A stretch of 64,000 nt of DNA. Origin: an uncultured Bacteroidales bacterium (lineage in GTDB: Bacteria > Bacteroidota > Bacteroidia > Bacteroidales > UBA3663). The stretch covers positions 1 to 64,000 of the forward strand of contig CAJOLH010000010.1 of assembly GCA_905235375.1 (NCBI GenBank), given 5' to 3'. Shown here one piece after another: positions 8,234 through 16,345 of this stretch. Every line of letters starts with the position of its first letter. Position 1 is the stretch's first letter. The translations under genes and the position numbers were made by a program. The notes under the pieces were generated by a model. The model had not been told where the DNA came from. It was given only the letters and a program-made list of their open reading frames with translations, and ran no database searches.

Positions 8234-10468
8234 ATGATACATGCACCTTATAATTTTGTGCCTTTGTCTGAGAATGTTTATTTCCCTAATTGGGCAGATA
8301 TCATTTCTCAAGATATTCCGTTCACAGATGGAGAGGATGGGGAGATAGAAATATCAATCGAGAATCTTTCACCTTTGTTTGTTAGAGATGGACATGTGAA
8401 AGAAGAATCTACAGAGTGGTCTTGTCATATCGTAGAGGGCACAGAGAAGAAGTATTTTATACCTGCGTCTACACTCAAAGGATGCTTTAGAAGTGTCCTT
8501 GAGATACTTTCTTTTTCAAAGATGTGTAGATACAATGATGACTTTTTTGGATATCGTTCATTCACGACTCAAGTTTCTAGTACGTATGCGAGCAAAATGA
8601 AGAATGTTAAGAATTGTGGTTGGCTATATCTAGAAAATGGTAAATACTATATTATGGAATGCTCTAAAGGTATAGTTAAGATTCCACATTTCATATTAGA
8701 AAAAATTTTTCCTGATTTTGTTAAAGGGGAAGACCATAAGACAGCAAAGGTTAAACAAACAAGTATTGGAACATTGGATAGCCCGTTTCCTGAAATAGAA
8801 GTTGAATCATCTAAAGTCAAAGGATCAATCCATATTATGTGTGCAATTGTTCATAGCGGAAAAAAAATTGAGTACTCGGTGTCGGAGGAAAAGCTTTCTT
8901 CTTTGAAAGAACAATCAAAGGAAATGGCATCTTTAATAAAAAAAATTGAATCATTATTAAGTGGGAAATACAAAGTTGTATGCACTGGTTATATGAATGG
9001 TAAAAAAGTCGAGTATTTGTTTTCTGATGAAACCCGATCGGCTAAAGAAGTTAATGATGAAGTAATCAAAAAGTTCAACATTCACAAATATACTCCATAT
9101 TTCGCTGGTGAAAGAGGCAACAAAGGCTATTTGCAGGAAATGCTCTCTAAGGGGGAAAAAATACCTGTGTTTATAGAGAAAACCAATGGGATAATTACCA
9201 ATATAGGAATAACTCGAATGTTCCGATATCCATATAACTACTCTGTAAAAGACCAAGTGAAAAAAGTTCAAGAGTGGAGCGAAGATAGTAGGTTAGATTT
9301 ATCTGAGGCTATTTTCGGATATGCCAAATCTGATGATCAGCTGAGAGGAAGGGTGCATTTTGGACATGCATTTTGTACTACAATTATTAAAGACGGAGAG
9401 TGCTCTCCTATGACTGGTGTTTTTGGCCAGCCTCGAGCTTCTTATTTCCCATTGTATCTAAAGCAGGAAAACAATAGAGTTTTGACTTATGACTCAAATA
9501 TCCCTATTGCAGGCAGGAAACGATACAGAATTGTGAAGGGATTCCATACGGTTAAATTGAGTGAAGGGAACGGTAATGAAAAGACAAAGACATCATTTCG
9601 GCCATTGCCAGCTAGAAAAGTGTTTGTCGGCAAAATTAGAGTGCATAACCTTCGCAAAGTTGAAATTGGTGCCTTGTTATCGGCAATAACGTTTCATGGT
9701 AATTCGGTACAAGGCGTTTACCACAATTTGGGGTTGGCAAAGGCATATGGATATGGTATCGTTAAGTGTACTATATCAAGACTGAAAGGTCTTAACTACT
9801 CTGAAGAAGAGTATTTAAGAGCTTTTGAAGATGAGATTGTGTCTTACATCAGAGAATCTTATAAGGATGATTCCTTTACTATTCAAGAAGATTCATCTAT
9901 TCAGATGCTTGTCAAGATAGCAGAATCTACTCATTTAAAAAATGATATGGAGCACATGAAGCTTGGAGATTTTGAACAATACAAAGAAAGTAGAAACTTT
10001 TCAAAATTGAAAGAGCCGAGTGAGATTAAACTTAAAAGTATGGATGAAGTGAAATCTGACTACGTTAAGCAAAGAGCATATTCTTTATTGGAAGAGTTAC
10101 GAGGCGTTCCTTCACCTAGAAACATAGATAATCCCGATGTCATCAAAGAACAAATAACAAAATGGGAATCTGTAAAAGAAGTCCTCGAAAAGAACAACCT
10201 ATCGACAACAGAAGTTGAGCTTATGCTGACTCAACTTAAAGAGCGTCTCTTTATCCTTGAGAATCCTACAACTTTTAGTGTCGGTGATATAGTTAAAGCG
10301 AAATGTTTTGCTCCAAAGAAAGTTCGAGTAGATGGATACGATTACGATATTCAGCTTGTAATCCCTAAATGGGAAGCCGACCGAATAGTCGGACAAGAAA
10401 TTAGTACTAAGATCAAGCAAATATCCAAAGCTGGTAAAATAGTACAATTGGAATATGTAGTTGATTAA
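8234..10468 (+). CDS. Large TIGR03986-like CRISPR RAMP protein
   Basis: At 744 residues this is the largest RAMP protein here. The N-terminus (APYNFVPLSENVYFPNW, then DIPFTDGEDGEIEISIENLSP) matches the TIGR03986 family of type III-associated RAMPs as I remember it. IPASTLKGCFRSVLE near residue 80 is the RAMP core motif, and a Cas7-type segment SAITFHGNSVQGVYHNLGLAKAYGYGI lies near residue 500. Between them is a long insertion (about 120-330). Residues 520-744 are helical then beta-rich. It closes the operon and is likely an extended Cas7 subunit with an inserted domain. The coding DNA is more AT-rich than upstream genes. Confidence 0.8.
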   Translation: MIHAPYNFVPLSENVYFPNWADIISQDIPFTDGEDGEIEISIENLSPLFVRDGHVKEESTEWSCHIVEGTEKKYFIPASTLKGCFRSVLEILSFSKMCRYNDDFFGYRSFTTQVSSTYASKMKNVKNCGWLYLENGKYYIMECSKGIVKIPHFILEKIFPDFVKGEDHKTAKVKQTSIGTLDSPFPEIEVESSKVKGSIHIMCAIVHSGKKIEYSVSEEKLSSLKEQSKEMASLIKKIESLLSGKYKVVCTGYMNGKKVEYLFSDETRSAKEVNDEVIKKFNIHKYTPYFAGERGNKGYLQEMLSKGEKIPVFIEKTNGIITNIGITRMFRYPYNYSVKDQVKKVQEWSEDSRLDLSEAIFGYAKSDDQLRGRVHFGHAFCTTIIKDGECSPMTGVFGQPRASYFPLYLKQENNRVLTYDSNIPIAGRKRYRIVKGFHTVKLSEGNGNEKTKTSFRPLPARKVFVGKIRVHNLRKVEIGALLSAITFHGNSVQGVYHNLGLAKAYGYGIVKCTISRLKGLNYSEEEYLRAFEDEIVSYIRESYKDDSFTIQEDSSIQMLVKIAESTHLKNDMEHMKLGDFEQYKESRNFSKLKEPSEIKLKSMDEVKSDYVKQRAYSLLEELRGVPSPRNIDNPDVIKEQITKWESVKEVLEKNNLSTTEVELMLTQLKERLFILENPTTFSVGDIVKAKCFAPKKVRVDGYDYDIQLVIPKWEADRIVGQEISTKIKQISKAGKIVQLEYVVD

Positions 10469-10483
10469 GTTGCACAAAATCTT

Positions 10484-10575
10484 TCCGACCTCAAAGCGAT
10501 AGGGAAGTCATTGCCCATTGAAAAAGAATGTCTATCTTTGTGCCGGCAAAAGTGAGGGATGAAATACTCCCTCAC
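10484..10575 (+). promoter_or_regulatory. Repeated promoter module, copy A, with leader hairpin
   Basis: TCCGACCTC starts at 10484 and TATCTTTG at 10533, 49 nt apart. The start of the transcript would read GCCGGCAAAAGTGAGG. A perfect hairpin follows at 10552-10575 (GTGAGGGA, 8-nt loop, TCCCTCAC). Copy C at 16108-16180 shares both the box and the CCGGCAAAAGYGAGG leader. No good TTTG is seen 19-21 nt before the -7 element here. Confidence 0.5.
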
Positions 10576-10669
10576 GACAAGCTGGGTCTGAAAGTCTCGC
10601 AGGACCTTGAATAGAACGGGTGGGACATTACCTTTTAATGTATCGACAAAGACCAATGCATTCAAGAAG

Positions 10670-10846
10670 ATGTTCTCCCATTTCGACAAGGTCGGGATGG
10701 CGAAGAAGGGTGGCGCTATGTTCATGGGCGAGGAGATTGGCGGAGCCTTGGGCGAGGCTGTGGGTCTCAAGTTCGGGTTCTCTGGCATCGGCAAGACGGT
10801 CGGCGAGTTTGTCGGGGCAGAGATTGCACGTCGCTTGTTGCGGTAG
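10670..10846 (+). CDS. Small glycine-rich hypothetical protein
   Basis: From ATG 10670 the product is 58 residues (MFSHFDKVGMAKKGG and onward). An in-frame TTG at 10607 would give 79. The middle is glycine-zipper-like: GGALGEAVGLKFGFSGIGK, then VGEFVGAEIARR. Such a pattern suits a membrane-inserting or self-associating helix. It lies downstream of a repeated promoter module and after the effector operon. I do not recognise a family. It could be a small toxin-like or phage-derived peptide, or a remnant. Confidence 0.4.
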   Translation: MFSHFDKVGMAKKGGAMFMGEEIGGALGEAVGLKFGFSGIGKTVGEFVGAEIARRLLR

Positions 10847-11036
10847 TGCAAAAATCTCTGCCCCTTTACGTTTTATAAAGGATATAACGACACAATTTAA
10901 GGGTAAAGCGACACAAAATGTGTATTTTCTTGAGGCTATCCTTGCTTTGTTCATCATTTTTTCTTATTTTTGCAGCGAACTTTTCGAGAAATCGAAAAAA
11001 GATGGGATTCAAAGGAATAAATTCTAACAATTAAAT
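10847..11036 (+). other. Intergenic region with a -7-like element before the antitoxin-like gene
   Basis: This stretch has no gene. TATTTTTG at 10965-10972 followed by GCAGCGAACTTTTC resembles the start region of the promoter at 404 (GCAGCGAGCTTTTC). The nearest TTTG (10946-10949) is only 15 nt upstream, so the -33 element is uncertain. Confidence 0.4.
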
Positions 11037-11240
11037 ATGAATATGGTAGGAACAGAAAACGTAACACTAACGATTCCGAACGGCGACATGAGCTTGTTGC
11101 GCAACTTATCCAAGAAGATGGGTTGGACGATACATCGTCATCGCAAAAGTGGCATTGAAAAAGGATTGGAGGACATCCGTAATGGCAAAGTTTATCACGC
11201 CAAGAACTCCGAAGATCTGATCAAGCTAACTTTAAATTGA
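11037..11240 (+). CDS. Orphan antitoxin-like protein
   Basis: A 67-residue protein of the size and style of type II antitoxins for RelE/ParE-like toxins. It has an N-terminal strand-like stretch (VTLTIPNGDMSLLRNLSKKMGW) and a C-terminal tail with GIEKGLEDIRNGKVYHAKNS, a typical antitoxin linker and toxin-wrapping tail. No toxin gene is next to it: the neighbours are the glycine-rich ORF and the Card1-like nuclease 44 bp downstream. It may be a lone regulator of the effector cassette or a remnant. The family call is by resemblance only. Confidence 0.55.
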   Translation: MNMVGTENVTLTIPNGDMSLLRNLSKKMGWTIHRHRKSGIEKGLEDIRNGKVYHAKNSEDLIKLTLN

Positions 11241-11284
11241 ATCATGTGGGCTGATTGGTCGCATTCTAACATTTCTTTATTCTT

Positions 11285-12406
11285 ATGCCAAAGATTCACA
11301 TCGCTTTAGTAGGGAAACAAACAACGCCTGTTTGCCAGGTGATTGAGCACGTCAAGCCCAATCAGCTGATCTTGCTGCCTTCACAAGATTCTCATCAATA
11401 TGCCGAGGCTGTCAGGACTCAGTTCGATGCACAGATCGATTGCGACATCTATGACCTTTCTGTCGATGATATATCTGCAATCCGTACTGTGGCGGTAACT
11501 ATAGCAGAAGCTATTCCTCAAAATTATGAAGTCAGCCTCGACTTGACCAGCGGTGTCAAGCCATGGGCTTTGATATTCGTTGAGGTCTTCAAAGAAAAGC
11601 TGCCTCAGTCAGATATCTATTATGTGTCTCTCCAGACCAGCAAGCTGATCAACATGTCGAAGTCTGAAGTTGTTGGAGAAGTGGATTTCGACTACAACAT
11701 GCAGTTTAGATTGCTTGGGCACAATTTCTCGGACTATACACTGTTCACCGAATATACTCCGAAAGACGATGTTGCTCTTGGAGCTTTAAAAGGTTTGTAT
11801 AAGAAGAATAGCAAGCGATTCACGGAGCTTATGATGAAATTTGTAGATTATGTGAAGCTTGGCAATCTTTCTAACGCAGATGACATCAATTTTGAGGATA
11901 AAAAAGGGAAAGTCAGTTGGAATGCAAGGACTCAATCGATGATGATTGGTCTCATGGACAACCAAAACGTGAGGTTTTCATCTCCACACGCATGGCATCT
12001 TGCCACTAACACCGGGTGGTTTGAGTATTACGTTGCAAAGATATTGGCACAAATCTTTCCGCCCGACCAGATATTCATGAACTGTCATTTTAAAGGTTCG
12101 GACAATAAAGACTTGAATGAGGTGGACATCATCGTCAACACTGGAAAGAAACTGCTTTTTGTCGAATGCAAGACCCAAATAAAGGACTCTAACGATGTAG
12201 ATAAGTTTGCGTCGGTGGTGCGTAACTATGGGGCATTGAGCAGCAAGGCACTTTTCGTAACTTATTGGGAAATGTATCCCAATGGTCGTGAGAAATGCAA
12301 GAACTCTGGAATTACAACCTACTTTATGTCCTCAAATAAGGACATTGAGCATGTTGAAAAGCTTAGCAATCTGCTGAATCAGATTATCAATAAGTCGAAC
12401 CTATAA
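11285..12406 (+). CDS. CARF-PD-(D/E)XK nuclease, Card1/Can2-like
   Basis: This is a cyclic-oligoadenylate-activated nuclease. At 373 residues it matches Card1 (about 370). The N-terminal Rossmann-like CARF domain (1-150) starts MPKIHIALVGKQTTPVCQVI and contains the ligand-site motif LDLTSGVKPWALIF. The C-terminal restriction-like domain (about 240-360) has W-F-E-Y-Y-V-A-K-I-L, then D281 in NEVDIIV and E294-C-K296 in FVECKT, the D-ExK catalytic set. Card1 and Can2 cut or nick DNA, and some also cut RNA, when bound to cA4. It lies 13 bp upstream of the CARF-HEPN gene, so the two effectors are co-transcribed. Activator size is unknown. Confidence 0.88.
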   Translation: MPKIHIALVGKQTTPVCQVIEHVKPNQLILLPSQDSHQYAEAVRTQFDAQIDCDIYDLSVDDISAIRTVAVTIAEAIPQNYEVSLDLTSGVKPWALIFVEVFKEKLPQSDIYYVSLQTSKLINMSKSEVVGEVDFDYNMQFRLLGHNFSDYTLFTEYTPKDDVALGALKGLYKKNSKRFTELMMKFVDYVKLGNLSNADDINFEDKKGKVSWNARTQSMMIGLMDNQNVRFSSPHAWHLATNTGWFEYYVAKILAQIFPPDQIFMNCHFKGSDNKDLNEVDIIVNTGKKLLFVECKTQIKDSNDVDKFASVVRNYGALSSKALFVTYWEMYPNGREKCKNSGITTYFMSSNKDIEHVEKLSNLLNQIINKSNL

Positions 12407-12419
12407 TTACAATTCAACT

Positions 12420-14171
12420 ATGGCACGCAAAGTTTTCATTTCGTTTTTGGGATATGGAGATTGTCACTATGTAAAGCCTGGTAGTGATTATGAGATTTCC
12501 AACCCATACATTCAGATAGCAACGCTTGACTATTTGGATAAACATGTCGCTAAATGGGAGAAAGGAGATATAGCCCTTATTCTTTTGACAGACGAGGCTG
12601 AGAAAAAGAATTGGCTCCCTCATGACTTGACTAACCCCAAAACAAAGGAGATAACAGCCCATGAACGGGGGCTTGAGTTAAGAATGAAGGAAATGAATCT
12701 TCCATTTTCAATCGTGCCTATAAAAAATCTTCCAGAAGGTGATAATGATCAAGAAACCATGACCATCTTTATGAATACATTTGATGTTCTTCAAGATGGT
12801 GACGAATTGTATTTTGATATCACGCATGGTTTCCGATTCTTGCCAATGTTAGTAATGGTATTGACCAATTATTCCAAGTTTACTAAAACATGCAAGGTTA
12901 AGTGGATTAGTTACGGCAAGACCTTACCTCCTTTCAAAGACGGCTCTATCATTGATCTTCGCACTTTATCTGTGCTTCAAGATTGGACCACTGGCGCTGC
13001 AGATTTTGTCGACAATGGGAATGTAGATAAACTTACAGGACTATCTAAGGAAGAAATGTCCCCCATTCTCAGTGAAGCCAATGGAACAAATGCTAACGCC
13101 AACAACATTAGTAATTTTACTAAAAAGTTAGAATTGGTCATTAACGATATTAAAATGTGTCGTTGTTATAACATCATTGAAGCTACGGGCATTAAAAATT
13201 TAAGAGAATATGCCGATCGTATCGATATGTCCTCTGTAGTTCAGCCATTCCATCCCATTGTAATAAAAATAATGGATTCGCTTAAAGGCTTTTCGTCTGA
13301 GAGAAGAGTTTATAATGGAATAGAAGCTGCCAAATGGTGTCTTTGTCATTCATTATATCAGCAAGCTATTACATTCCTTGAAGAAACAATAGTTTCATTT
13401 GTCTGTGAGAAGAATGATATAGAATTATTGAATATGGACAAGAGAACTATTGTAACGAATAGTTTTGACATTCTAAGAGATAATAAATCTGAAAACAGTT
13501 GGAATTTAGGCAAAGATGAATCAAAATTTGAAGAATATAAAAATCTATATAGACAAATACTGCAGGATTCATTTGTAAGAAAATATTATGCTTTAGTTTG
13601 TTCGATCAAGGATTTACGCAATGACATGAATCATGCAGGAATGAGGAATGACACATCAAAAGACTCTGGTGGCAAAAACAAAAAGAAAAAGCCTAAACCT
13701 AATGCAATGTCTGCTGACAGATTAAAAGAAAAAATAAAAGAATATATAGATTTATTTTCTGATTTATTAAGTCAAGATAATATTACTAAGAGCGTTAGCC
13801 TGAAAAGAGCAAATATCTTCCTCAACCTCTCCAACCACCCCTCTACCAACTGGAATGAGGAGCAACTGAAAGCGGCCCTTGACTTTGGCGAAATCAAAGA
13901 TCTGCCTTTCCCCAATATCGATGAGAGCCTGGATGAAGCGGGCATCGAAGCACTGAGCGACGATTATCTTGAGAAGATCAAGGAACTGTCGGGCGGAGAA
14001 CCTTGCACAGTGCATATCATGGGCGAGATGACGTTCACTTACGCCTTGGTAAACAAACTAAAGGCCGAAGGCTATACTTGTGTAGCATCCACATCTTGGC
14101 GTGATGTGGAAATCATGCCCGATGGGAGCAAGCAAGTGAAGTTCCATTTCTGTAGGTTCCGTAAATACTGA
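12420..14171 (+). CDS. CARF-HEPN ribonuclease (TIGR02221/Csx1-like) with fused C-terminal domain
   Basis: The N-terminal CARF domain (1-190) opens with KVFISFLGYGDCHYVKPG and carries D133-I-T-H-G-F-R in the ligand-site loop, typical of the TIGR02221 Csx1-like group. A helical HEPN domain (about 270-450) contains R400-N-D-M-N-H405, the R-x4-H RNase motif. After a lysine-rich linker (KNKKKKPKP), residues 460-583 form a separate small domain: IFLNLSNHPSTNWNEEQL, IKDLPFPNID, TVHIMGEMTFTYALV and CVASTSWRDVE. This resembles small CRISPR proteins of the Csx15/16/20 type proposed as ring nucleases. The HEPN coding part is AT-rich and the C-terminal part is not, which suggests a recent fusion. RNase assignment is firm; ring nuclease is inference. 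Confidence 0.85.
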   Translation: MARKVFISFLGYGDCHYVKPGSDYEISNPYIQIATLDYLDKHVAKWEKGDIALILLTDEAEKKNWLPHDLTNPKTKEITAHERGLELRMKEMNLPFSIVPIKNLPEGDNDQETMTIFMNTFDVLQDGDELYFDITHGFRFLPMLVMVLTNYSKFTKTCKVKWISYGKTLPPFKDGSIIDLRTLSVLQDWTTGAADFVDNGNVDKLTGLSKEEMSPILSEANGTNANANNISNFTKKLELVINDIKMCRCYNIIEATGIKNLREYADRIDMSSVVQPFHPIVIKIMDSLKGFSSERRVYNGIEAAKWCLCHSLYQQAITFLEETIVSFVCEKNDIELLNMDKRTIVTNSFDILRDNKSENSWNLGKDESKFEEYKNLYRQILQDSFVRKYYALVCSIKDLRNDMNHAGMRNDTSKDSGGKNKKKKPKPNAMSADRLKEKIKEYIDLFSDLLSQDNITKSVSLKRANIFLNLSNHPSTNWNEEQLKAALDFGEIKDLPFPNIDESLDEAGIEALSDDYLEKIKELSGGEPCTVHIMGEMTFTYALVNKLKAEGYTCVASTSWRDVEIMPDGSKQVKFHFCRFRKY

Positions 14172-14176
14172 ATGCC

Positions 14177-15220
14177 ATGAGACGATTTGATTTCCTGGAT
14201 CTGGACCAGATTTTACTGAAGACCCCTGAGAAATACTGGACTTACGAGGACATACTGGCCGAGATACCCAGTGCAAATTTCAAGAGAGGTGATAAGATCA
14301 AATACAACGAGTATTTCAATAGTGTAGAACAGGCCAAGCGCAAGATTGCCAACATTCTTCAGAAAAATGGTCTTCAGCTTGACTACAAGAACGGCAAGGA
14401 TGCGAAGTTGGGGTTCAGGTATCCACAAGGCATTGATGACCCTATTCATTTCGAGAAAGAGGAATTCCATAAGTTACGCACCAAGCAGTTGCTTCGCTTT
14501 GTTGGCTCCTCCATAGGGCTTTTTCCCCCGACATGGCTGGCCGATATCGTAGAAGGTGCAAATCGCAGGGGCAAGATTATCGGCTTTGACCAGAATTTGC
14601 TTGCCGAGCACATTCTGCTGGTACCTGAGATTTATGATGCCATCGAAAAGAAACGTGTTATCACCTTCCGTTATCAGCCACGATATGACCATGAAAAAGA
14701 GAGGGATGTCACCCTTCACCCCTATTTCTTGAAGGAATATAACGGACGATGGTTCCTTTTCGGCAATGAGCCGGAACAAGGAGCCAAGATAAAGTCTTTC
14801 GGACTGGATCGTATCGTTGGCCACGTCGCCGTTCGTGACGACATTGAATATATAGCCTCCAAAGAGAAATCCTTTGCACCATCCTACTTCAAGGATATCG
14901 TCGGTGTCACCATCCAAGAAAAGAAGAATAAGCCCAAGCTTATCCAGATTGAGACACTGGACGGTTACACTCACGGCCGCATCCGAACCAAGCCCTTGCA
15001 TAGTTCACAGCAAGAATTGAGACCATATATCGACGGTCAGGCAGGCCTCTTCTCCATCAAAGTCATCCCCAACAATGAGCTCGACACATTGTTGCTAAGT
15101 TTCGGTGCACGTATTAGGATTTTGGGGCCTCAATCCTACGTCGATTCTTTCCGTGAGAAGGTGCGAAATCTCGGCAACCTCTATTTCAACAACAAGAACT
15201 CTGCCGAGAAGAACGACTAG
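14177..15220 (+). CDS. WYL-domain transcriptional regulator
   Basis: The 347-residue protein has an N-terminal winged-helix-like region (1-110) and a WYL domain (about 150-245) with AIEKKRVITFRYQPRYD, LHPYFLKEYNGRWFLFG and FGLDRIVGH. The C-terminal WCX-like part ends near FREKVRNLGNL. WYL proteins sense nucleic acids or nucleotides and often control CRISPR and other defence loci. It starts 5 bp after the CARF-HEPN gene, so it is produced with the effectors and may autoregulate this operon. Its DNA targets are unknown. Confidence 0.85.
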   Translation: MRRFDFLDLDQILLKTPEKYWTYEDILAEIPSANFKRGDKIKYNEYFNSVEQAKRKIANILQKNGLQLDYKNGKDAKLGFRYPQGIDDPIHFEKEEFHKLRTKQLLRFVGSSIGLFPPTWLADIVEGANRRGKIIGFDQNLLAEHILLVPEIYDAIEKKRVITFRYQPRYDHEKERDVTLHPYFLKEYNGRWFLFGNEPEQGAKIKSFGLDRIVGHVAVRDDIEYIASKEKSFAPSYFKDIVGVTIQEKKNKPKLIQIETLDGYTHGRIRTKPLHSSQQELRPYIDGQAGLFSIKVIPNNELDTLLLSFGARIRILGPQSYVDSFREKVRNLGNLYFNNKNSAEKND

Positions 15221-15431
15221 AAGTCGTAAAAAAAATCTCCGACCTCAAACCCCTAAAATAATTTTTCAGATAGAAAAAATCGTCCTATCTTTGCGGCGTC
15301 AAAATCGAGAAGGCATCAGCCCATCGGTTTGACGCTGCTCTTTTTGTTTGCCTTGCAGGGGAGCGGCCATCTCGAATTAAGGCAAATGTCGAACCCTCAA
15401 AACCATCACTGCATTCAATGCTAACAAGACG
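15221..15431 (+). promoter_or_regulatory. Repeated promoter module, copy B
   Basis: TAGAAGTCGT begins at 15219, TCCGACCTC at 15238 and TATCTTTG at 15286-15293. Box to -7 spacing is 48 nt. The leader reads CGGCGTCAAAATCGAGAAGG, related to copies A and C. The untranslated stretch to the ATG at 15432 is about 135 nt and shows no other feature. Confidence 0.5.
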
Positions 15432-16061
15432 ATGATGCAGATCGGCCACAAGGTGACCACTGCAGCGAAGAGATCCCGTAATGGCCGCCACAAGGCTGCC
15501 AAGTATGATAACCCTGTAGCCAACAGCAAGGTATGCCCCAAGGCTGGCAAGTCGAAGCTGTGTTTCGATAGCGCAAAGGCGGCTTGGCGCTACATTCGCT
15601 TCAATAGCGATGCAATCCGTCGCCAGCATGGCTACGCGCCTGTCCGAGCCTACTACTGCCCAGCTTGTAGCTGTTGGCACGTCACCAGTAAGCCACTCGT
15701 TGAGACGGTCAGTAAGGGCACGAAGCACGGCAAGAAGGCTCCCGATGCCAAGCCGATGTCGCCTGAGCTCCGACGCGATGTTCAGCGCCAGCTCCATCGG
15801 ATGGAGCACTGTGTTGAGGCTGCCTTCAAGGCGCTTGCGTTGTGCGATATGTCGCGCGTGAAGGCGCTCTGTGACGAGGCTCGCCATTACTATCAGACAT
15901 CGCTGATGGCCCCTGGCTTTGAGGCTCGCAAGCAGAAGCTCAAGGCGCGTATGACCTACTGCTTCAAGACGCTGGCCAAGACCCGTCGTGAGTGGATGCG
16001 TCGTCTCTGCCATGTGGAGTACCACCCCCTGACAGTGCGATACCATCAGTGGTATATGTAA
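15432..16061 (+). CDS. Zinc-ribbon-like hypothetical protein
   Basis: This 209-residue, very basic protein contains a likely zinc ribbon: C34 in KVCPKAGKSKLCF, then YYCPACSCWHVTS around residue 77. The rest is arginine- and lysine-rich helix. Such proteins are common in phage and mobile regions and probably bind nucleic acid. It has its own promoter module (copy B) and is followed at once by the hairpin at 16061-16080. Function unknown. Confidence 0.6.
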   Translation: MMQIGHKVTTAAKRSRNGRHKAAKYDNPVANSKVCPKAGKSKLCFDSAKAAWRYIRFNSDAIRRQHGYAPVRAYYCPACSCWHVTSKPLVETVSKGTKHGKKAPDAKPMSPELRRDVQRQLHRMEHCVEAAFKALALCDMSRVKALCDEARHYYQTSLMAPGFEARKQKLKARMTYCFKTLAKTRREWMRRLCHVEYHPLTVRYHQWYM

Positions 16062-16080
16062 GAGCCCGCAAACGGGCTCT
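16061..16080 (+). terminator. Perfect hairpin after the zinc-ribbon gene
   Basis: AGAGCCCG (16061-16068), loop CAAA and CGGGCTCT (16073-16080) form a perfect 8-bp stem that begins on the last base of the stop codon. No T-run follows, so it may be a weak terminator or an mRNA-protecting stem. Confidence 0.6.
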
Positions 16081-16107
16081 TGCTAATAGAAGTCGTGTGA
16101 AAAACTC

Positions 16108-16180
16108 TCCGACCTCGAAGTGACAAAAAGATTTGTGATGGCGGAAAAAACACACTATCTTTGCACCGGCAAAAGCGAGG
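16108..16180 (+). promoter_or_regulatory. Repeated promoter module, copy C
   Basis: TCCGACCTC starts at 16108, TTTG is at 16132-16135 and TATCTTTG at 16156-16163, a 20-nt gap that fits the consensus. Box to -7 distance is 48 nt. The leader ACCGGCAAAAGCGAGG matches copy A almost exactly. It should drive the paralogous pair and perhaps the helicase. Confidence 0.65.
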
Positions 16181-16345
16181 AATCCTAAGGGATCAAGCTC
16201 ATTTGCCAAGACCAGAACCCTCACCAGGTCTTCAAAAAGAATCGTGAGGTACAAACATTAAAGTATAGGAGGTATAATCAAGACACCAACGGTTACAACT
16301 CAGAACAAGGCACTCAGTGCAGTCATCAATCGAGCACTTCCTGCA

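Noticed and set aside
10465-10851. 128-codon minus-strand ORF near the end of the effector operon
   Set aside because: It lies opposite the promoter module and the glycine-rich ORF and has proline-rich low complexity.
16267-16279. AGGAGGT as a Shine-Dalgarno for a longer form of the 16346 gene
   Set aside because: Only ATA and ATC codons follow at the right spacing, and Bacteroidota rarely depend on such sites.
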